The translations under genes were made by a program, and so were the position numbers. Under the pieces are notes generated by a model. That model had not been told where the DNA came from and ran no database searches. It saw only the letters and a list, made by a program, of their open reading frames with translations. From Daphnia carinata (lineage: Eukaryota > Arthropoda > Branchiopoda > Diplostraca > Daphniidae): DNA of 64,000 nt. Shown one piece after another: positions 52,501 to 61,500 of the stretch (position 1 is the first letter of the stretch; every line of letters begins with the position of its first letter). The stretch is from NCBI RefSeq assembly GCF_022539665.2, contig NC_081335.1, positions 8,308,001 through 8,372,000 of the forward strand. The letters are read 5' to 3'.

Positions 52501-55500
52501 ACTTGTCGTGTTAGAAGAAACGAGGCAAAACCGAAAAAAAAAAAGGGGGGAAAAACAATACGCACGTCGATGGCTATCAGCTGATCCATCATGATCGGCT
52601 ATGTCGATGGCGGATGTTCGTCATCTTTGTTTTTGGAAGATGTTCTCTTGTTTTTTTGTCTCTTTTTGTTTTGTTTTTCTTTCTGCAATTTCAAAATCTG
52701 GCGAACTAAAAAGTGCCACTTGATAAATGCGTTTTCGCGTGCGTGTAGGCAGCATCTCGTCGACATCCTTTCGTTCGATGTCGACGAGTCGGCAAAAGAG
52801 TTGAACCTTTTTTTTTTTTTTTTTTTTAATGCACGTCACACAGACACACACATAAAAAGAATAGTACATTACAATGTAATTACAAGTAGATGATGATGAG
52901 GGGCGGCTTTCCAATGACACAAAGACCGTTGAATTTCATTCATTTTTTTTTTTTTTTTCGCTGTTGTCGGTATACTTGACATCCGCGCTACGACATCACT
53001 AGCATATGAATTATATACATATATATGTATGTATATGCAATTTGCGTATTATAGCGAGAGGTAGGCAATAAATACGCAATCGTATATATATATATATATA
53101 TATATATACGAGCGACATCGAGTTGAAACAGCAGGGCCGCGCATCCGGCTCAATCCACAACTTGCGAGTTTTTCTTGTTAGTTGCGCCGCGGCGGCGGCG
53201 GCAGCGGCGGCGGCGGCGGCATCATAAAATCATATTCGCCTTGTATGTAAACTCCCGCCCGCTGAAAATTTCCCCTTGTGTCTATTTCATGTCCACACTT
53301 GTTCTTTCTTTTTTCTTTTTTTTTTTTTGCTTCTCCAGTTGCCATAACAAGTATATAATACGTGTAAAACAAAAACAAAAAAAAAAAAATGAAGGAAAGA
53401 AGAACGAAATGAATGAAGGCCCGCCGTCCCATCACGAAAGTATGAAACTAAAGGATAATGTCCGTCTCTGGCAACTCTAAAGGGGACAGGGAGGGCTAAT
53501 ATACCTGTACGTACGAAACACCTAGGTCGTATACTTGTTTACCTATTTTTTCTTTTCAAAAGAAATTGTCAGAGGGGATATCTTCTTATTTCTTTTTCTT
53601 TTTTTTTTTTTGAGGGGGGGTTGGGGGTTTATACAACCCTTTCTCCCAACTTGCTGGTATATGGTTGTGTCTCTTTTTGAATTTGAAAATATGATGGTCG
53701 GGCGAAAAAAAAAAAAAAAAGAAACAAGGGAGGAAAGGTCGTGAAGGTTATATAGACACACACACATACACATACACACGGAGCTTTTGTTTATTGTCGT
53801 GTCAAGTGTTGTCCGAAGTTGTTTGGTTGACTCTTGTACGAGTACTTGTACATACAACCGTGGCTACTGCGTGTTTTTTTTTTGTTTTTGTTTTTTTTTT
53901 TGTTTTTTTAGGGAGAGAGATAGAGAAGCGTCTTTTCTTGCTTGTTATTTATGATATTAGTTGTGTGTGTGTCTATGTGTAATAATATGGACAAGAAGGG
54001 GTGGGAGAAAAGGGGATCGTTTGCCATGTTTTGCATCACATGACTGTCCTTCCATCCATTGTCCATCTAGCACGTATGGCAGGGAGGACAAGTCCTCCGG
54101 ATATTGTCCTCCTCATTAGTTTCTGCCTCTTGTCTCTCTCTCTCTCTCACTTTATATGTATATGTGTACAGTCCTTGTGCTTAATTGCAGTAATAGAAGC
54201 GCGCAGAACACGAAACAGGGAAAAGGAAGGAGGTCGTAAACGATGTGTTCCGCTTGCCAGTCGGCGCTTCTTTTCTAGTTTTGCGTTCTGAAATTCTTGT
54301 TGCTCTTTGAATGATTTCCACATTTTCAAATGACGTATCCCGAAACTTAAGAAATTTCATTTTTTTTTTTTTTTGTTTTCAAAACAAGAGTTTTTTTTTT
54401 TGTTTTTTTTTCCCTTATCGGAGACATCCGCACAAGAGGGACGCATCCATCGAGTACAACCCCCCCCCCCCCCCAAAAAAAAAAAAAAAGAGATCTACGA
54501 CAAAAAATCGAGAATAAAAAAAAAAAAAAAAAAGAAAAGGGGGGGGGGGAGAAAATAAAAAAAAAAAAGGTTCTTTAAAAAGGAGAGAGAGAGTCTATAA
54601 GAAAACCAAAGTTGAGTGTGTTGTGTGTGTAGGCTCAAGTCATTTGTTCGTCTGCTGATAAGCAACTGTCACCCGAGTTTGGCGCCGCCACTTGTCTCTC
54701 ACAGTCTCCGGCTTCTTTCGTGGGCCTCTTCTCCTTTTTTTTTTTTTTATTATTATTTGATTTTTTTTTTTTTCCCAATATGCGTTTTTTTTTTGTTTTG
54801 TTTTAAGTATATAGGAAGTCTTTTTTTTTTTTTTTTTAAAGAAGAAGATCGGAAAACAAGGAAAAAAAAAGAAAGAAAGAAAAGGAAAGACGGAAAGAGG
54901 AAGGTTTTATCGGTTTTCTACGCCGTTTGTTTTCGTAGACCAAACCAGAAATATGACAAATAAAACAATCAATTTCGTTTCGAACGTAAACGTATCGCGA
55001 CGTGTATCGGTTCATTATCATCCCCCCCCCTCCCCTTGCTTTTGTAATCCATCACAAGAAAATCAACTGGGGTTTGTTATTTTTCTTTAACGTCGTTCAT
55101 TTCGAGTTTTTCCACCCTTCAAAAAATGAGAATGAACAAGAAAAAAAACAAAACAAAAAAAAAAGAGTACTCATTATTACCCTCTTATCCATTAAATAGA
55201 ATGGAATTCAATTCGAATGCCAAAGAAAAAAACAAAACAAAAGGAAATTACCTGATTTTTTTTTTTTTTTTTTTGGAGGGGATTTATTAATTTTTTTTTT
55301 TTAATTCTTAATTCTTGCGGTATGTTATGCGTCTTCTGCTGTTCAGGTTGTAAATAATCAGAAGCTTTTGTTATATCGGTGGCCGATTCAGCTTTCGGCC
55401 CGTCCCACTTCATCACTATGCAACACTTGAAAAATAGGCCTTTCCCCTTATTTCAATATTCATTTCAATCTCTTCATTTTTTTTTTTTCTTTTCTTTTTT

Positions 55501-58500
55501 TTAACCAAACCAAACGAAAGCGATTTTCTCCAGTTTGGGCACCGTGTTTGCTTTCTTCTTCTTCTTCTTCTACTATTTTCTCGACGAATATTTAAATGCG
55601 CCATAATGTTTTCGGGTTGTGGGAATTCCCGGGCCCGCACTCGGAACGGCTCGTAAATCGTCATTTCACTTTGCCATTTGAAATCGGCGGCCGTGTACCG
55701 CCTTATCTTCCACCCTCTTTTCTTCTCTTTTCTTTTTTAACGTGTATATAATCATTCCGAAGCGAACGGCCCAAAGTTGGCCAGTATAGAAAGAAACACC
55801 TAACCATGTCCGAAAATCGCTTTCTTAGCCCCGCATTTGTTTGTTTTCTTCCTTTTTTTTTTTCTTTTTTTTTTATATAGACTTTTGTGCTAAGAGTCTA
55901 TACGCCGGCTATTTAAAAGAAATACGATCTGTGGGTTTATTTCTCTTTTGTTTTTTTTTTTCTTTTTCTTTCGGGTTGTGTGTATATAAACACACACACA
56001 CACAGAGAGAGAGAGAGAAGACGCTCTTGTGTGTTTTGTTCAAATAAGATCCTATCTTACAATCTATTGTAGTCCCAAACCAACAGAGAGAAACGGCGAA
56101 AGGAGGGTCAAGCCGGCGCAAATGATCGGCTAAGTACCTCGCTCGTCTCCTTTTTTTTTTTTTTTTTTTTCCTTCTTTTATAGCATCACCAGCCTCCTCT
56201 TAAACGATGGGATCATCATCAATTTTTCAAGACAAAAAAAAAAAAAAAAGAAGGAAAAAGGAAAAAGAAGGTCCAAATAGAAACACAAAAGACTTGGTCA
56301 GTCAGTCGTTTAATAGAAGCTGAAGATAAATAGAACCAAAAAAAAAAAATAAAATAAATAAAAGAAGAAGAAGGATTGTTCGATTATTAGGGGCAATGAG
56401 ACAGGCGCCACACATTGAAACGTGCATTGGCCTATTCCGTCTGATTTGGTTGGGGGTTCTTCTTCTATTCTATGAAAACAATGAGCGTAGAAAAGGTACA
56501 TCAACAGAGAAATGAGACGGAGAAAAAAAAAAAAAAAAAAAGGGGGGGGGGGGTGATTTATAATGAGCGCAAATGAGCGTCTCTTTTCTTTTTTTTTTTT
56601 TTGTTGAAATGCCTTTTGTTTTGTGCAGCCACGTTTGACCATTTGGATGTGTGATCCGGTTTCCGGTTCTTTTCGTGCCGCTTTCAATGCCCTCACTTTC
56701 GGCCTCGGTGTATTTCGCCCACTCTTTTTTTTTTTTCTACTTGAACTTAAACGGCTGAGTAATGTTTGAAAAAAAAAAAAAAAGGGCAGCAAATATGCAA
56801 ATGGTCTATTGGTTTTTTCTCTCCTATTCACACACTTGCACACACACACACACAGAGAGAGAAAAAGGGGTTGTATAGGTGGAAAAATGCCGAAGAAAGG
56901 AAGTTCTCCGCCTTCTATTTGCTTCCACTAGATCATATATTATTCATGTCTCCTTCTTTTTTTTCTTTTTTTTTTTCTTTGTATTGTGTAGTCCTTTATT
57001 TGAAACCGAAGGGCCTATATATAGGTCTATATAGTCTGTGCCTGTGCCTTATCCCACACTATTTATCTCTATTGCTCCGTGTACGCAAATGAGGCATTGA
57101 TTTGAAAAGGACGTTTCATTCTCTTCGGCGCCATAAGAGTTCAACTTGCTCCCGAGTCTCTCCGCAACAAAGTGAAATGGTCGGCGTTAAAAACCTCATT
57201 TTTTGTTTTTGTTTTTTAAATGACGTCCGATAATCACAGACTTTGTGTCTTCGTTTAGCGTCCCCCCCCCCCCTCCTTAAAAGAAAACCCACCCATTTTT
57301 CTACGTTAAATAAAAAGGATAAAAGGGGAAGGGCATGAATGAGGAAGGAAACATTTTTCACTTTTTATTGGGGCTCAATTTTCGAAAATAGGCCTACACC
57401 CGTCGGTGACTTAAGGGAGAAAAATAGAATTAAAAAAAAAAAAAAAAGAATAGTGTTGATGGGTTTGAACGATACCGCTCAAGCCCTTCCCTATTTTTTT
57501 TCGGGGGCTTTTCGCCCCCTCCATTTTTATGATGATGATGATTATATAGGCCTATTATAATCATGCTGGATATTTATACACTTGATGTGTGTCTCTGTGT
57601 ATGTACGGATACAGTTTCATTTAAACTCTCTCCCCCCCCCCCCACATACAACGTACACCTACATTATTCTCTCTCTAATTCTTTTATCCTTTTAGCGTCG
57701 ATCACCACCCCATTTTTTTTTTTTCAGGCCTTTTTTTGTTGAATAGCCTCTTTTCACTCTCCCCCCCCCCTCCCCCCACAAACTATTTTCTCCCATTTCT
57801 TTTTTTATATTACGATTAGGCCCCCCCCCCCCCCCCCAAACAAAGCCGCATCCCCTCTTTCGTCTTTTTATTTGATATGTAGATGGTATATAATACAAGA
57901 GTCTAAGAGAGAGAGAGAGAGAGTACAATTTTATAGTGGTCGGATGTTTATGATGCACTTTTCGTTAGGGGCCGGCGTATATTCCTGCTGTTGCGCGACA
58001 CATTTCGCGTCCGTTTCATTTTCCGACTTAGAGATGACAACCCTTTATATATATACGTCTCTCTGGTATACACGTGCAATTCAGCTGTTTTTCGTTGTTG
58101 CCCCTTCGACTAGACATCCAATAGAAAAAGCTTTAAGACTGTAAAGAAATGAAGTGAATAGATCTGTTTTTGGAAGCCGCCGAATAGAATGGAAAATGGT
58201 CGTACATATATAATTGAGTTTATATATACACAGTCTGTTTGCGCGTCCGTGTGTGTGTGTGTCGCTCTAATCTGTCTGCACGGCAAACCCCGCCCATGCG
58301 CTGCACGCTCGACGATGATCACGGGTTATATGTCCTTTACTCTCTCTCCGTCCCTGTGTATGTGTGTGTATATAAAAACAGGACAAGAGTGGCCACATAG
58401 TATTAAACAATATTATAGATAATATACTCTATATGGTTATCTCTCTCTCTTTCTCTCTCTATTGGGTCAGACAAAAGGTATGACTTGTTTCCCTCTTCTT

Positions 58501-61500
58501 CTTCTTTTCTTTTTTTTTTTTTTTTTTGCGGCCGTATAATAATGTGAGCGCAATCCACGCAATAAAATATGTCGTTTGCGTGAAGGCGAAAGGACTCGGA
58601 AGGAAAAAAAAAATAGAGGGCGGGGAACAGATAGCGGGAGAGAGAAAAAATATATATATATATTTGAAAAATACTCTCCCTCCGCCCTTTGTTTGTGTGT
58701 AACATTGTTGTTATATGCAAGTGAAGACAAAAAGAAATTGTGCTTGTGTACATGTTTTTTTGTTTGTTTTTTTTTTTATCATCGGTCGTCGTGTGGCTTT
58801 CAGGCCGATTGAATTGTCATGGCCGTGAGCGGGGTTGGCTGACGAATGGCCCCTTTATCCATTTGCTTAGACGCATTTCCAGTGTTAGTTCATAGTATTA
58901 ACTCCGACCGTGATGTACATCATTTTTTTTTTTTGTTATCTTTGTAGTCATTCACTTTAATGTTTCCATTACATCAATATGAAATTCAATATTAACTCAA
59001 GTTTATCATTTTTTTTTTTTTCTATGTTACATTGGCATGCGCTGATTGTCCGGCCGTCCCGACATCCAGGATTTCGTAACGGTAAGTTTTCGTCTTCGTG
59101 CCATTTTTTAAAATTCATTTAAAGTAGTTCCTATTCATTTTTTTTTTTTTTTTTTTAAACATCCGTTCGTTAACTCCTAATCACCGTCAACCTAAAAAGT
59201 ATAGCTGCGCCATTTTGCCGTCACACATTTTCAAAACGATGAACGTCTACTAACGTTGGAGTCATCAACAGTAGGGAAAACGAGCTGATTAAGAACGGCC
59301 AAGAGCTACCGTCTGCCTTTTTTTTTTTTTTTTAATCCTATCGTTGAAAAAAAAAAAAAGAGTTTGGTAAAATATGACTCGTTTTGTGTATCGACTGCTG
59401 ATTTACGAGTTACAAGAAGACAGGGGCTCTTATGTATCGTCCCCCCCCCCCATCGTTTTTTTTTTTTTTCCACCTCGAAGAGTGGACCTCCACTGTGTCC
59501 AGCAGCTTCCAACCTAGTAGGCAACGTGTAATGCGTCTGTTGTTACACGTCTACATTTATTTATTTATTTTTTTTTTTTTTTTTTTTGGTTGTTGTTGTA
59601 ACGTTGCATACAGTTAGGCGTATCTAGTGTATCATGTTTATGTTATTGCCACGAAAAGGGAAAAATGAGCCCCTCGTAAGAAATCATCATAACTTTGTAA
59701 CGCACCGGAGCAAAAGCCTCAAATAGAAGAAGCCAAGCGTAGTCAAATAAATTAGTCAAGACGAAGAAGAAGAAAAAGTATTGAAAATTAAACCGCTATT
59801 CATTCGCGGCCAAATGGGCGGCTAATGACTGACACGACACACGTCGTTGAGTGCGCGAGCTACTACTCATTTCGTTACTCCTCTTCTTCTTCTTCTTTCT
59901 TTCTTTTTTTTTTTTTAGAAACATATCCCACTGTGTAAGAGTGTGTGCGTGCGCGTGAGAGTTTTGAACGAGGATAAAACTTCCAGTCCGTTTTCTCTTC
60001 TTTCCATCTCCACGCACGGCTTCTCACATTCATCCCTCCCTCTCCTTTTATTATTATTATTATTATTATTATGATTTAAAAAAAAAAAAAAAAAAATGTA
60101 ATATCTTTTTTTTTTTAATTACTTGCTTTGTGTGTCCTCCGGTGGCTTCTACTCGCGATTTTATGAACGATATCAAAACATCTGGCTGCTTTGCTCGCTG
60201 CCCCGGGATTCCCTTTGTTTTCGGTTTGCTGCTATGGCGTTGCGGGGCACTTGTCGCAGGGCGTAAGTGAGCTGTTTATGACGGCCATTTCATTTCTTTT
60301 TTTTTTTTTTTTTTTTTTTTGAACATAAAAACAAACTTGTTATGTAGTATATATTACTGTATGTATACATTGTATACCTACGCGTCGTACATACGCGAGT
60401 ATTTTTTTTTTTTTTTTAAAGATATTTATGTGTCTTGTTGCTGCCTCACTGGGCGCTACGTGTCGTACTTTCATTTCAACGTCTTGGTTTTCTTTCATTT
60501 TTTTTTTTTTTCTTTTTTTAAACGTTATGTGGCTGTCTAACGATGATGCGCTCACGACGACCCATTCTCGCCCGCGTCTTCAGTATGTGAGTATATTTTA
60601 CGCATTTTTACGACCGACAATCTGGCCTGTCGGTTTCCCAGTTAAAAATTAGATTTCTTCTCCAAGTAGAAAAAAAAAAAAAAAGAAAGAAAAAAGGGGC
60701 CGTTATTCTTAGTCATCTGACATGTCGTTTTACATTTCCAACAGTCATTTTCTTTTCAATGCGCTGGCGTGCGCTTTCGTACTCCATATGCGCCCGAAAT
60801 AGATTTTTTATTTTTTTTTTCGATAAATGCATGTACTCATTTTGGCCTCTTCCGCGCCATCTGTTGGCGGAAAAATAAAAAAAAAAACAGGCTCTCGAAG
60901 CCATAAGGAAATGTAAAACTACTATTACATTTCATTTGGCTTCGAATATCAAGTTTGTTTTTTTTTAACAAAAAAGAGGCTAAACTAGGAAAAGTAATGT
61001 CCCAAAATTAAATTGATGAAAAATCTAAGGTTTTCGTCTTCTTATCGCTCATTTCGCAATTCACGAGACTGATAAACTTTGTTTCATTCCGCAGACTGGA
61101 CTCCACTGGGCTGCCAAGCATGGAAACGACGACCTGGTCAAGATGCTTGCTGGCACTCACAAATCAGATGTCAATGCCAGAACGGTACAGAATTTGTTTG
61201 TTTTTTTTTCTTTTGTATCTACATTTTAAACAAAAACGCCTGTTAAATTCTACTAACCGCTTGTTTCTCATGCCAATTTACGGATGGTTCCCCTGCAACT
61301 TTAGAACGCTGTAAGTACAACAGAAAAAAAAAAAAAAAATAATATTTATACATACATTTCATATTCATTTATTTCACATTTCAGTTTCACCTCATTGAGT
61401 TTGATTTACAGGGATGCACTCCGTTGCACTTGGCCGCCATGCAGGGCCATGCTGAAGTCGTAGATTTATTAGTCAAAGCATATGGTAAGCAACGTGGTGT

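Larger units (their letters stand above)
45373..59069 (+). other. sowah intron 5 (13.7 kb)
   Basis: Very large intron between exon 5 and the 12-nt exon 6. It is mostly homopolymers and microsatellites, with complex islands near 46180-46370, 46690-46800, 50390-50720, 52740-52790 and 55310-55430. Two TAGGCCTA palindromes occur at 57389 and 57547. By analogy with other Irx-Sowah loci it may host Iroquois enhancers. Two small open frames inside it are listed separately. Confidence 0.75.
59082..61094 (+). other. sowah introns around the 3-nt exons
   Basis: About 2 kb between exons 6 and 9, containing the two proposed 3-nt exons. It is otherwise homopolymer-rich, with complex sequence at 59160-59330, 59640-59870 and 60120-60270. 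Confidence 0.7.
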
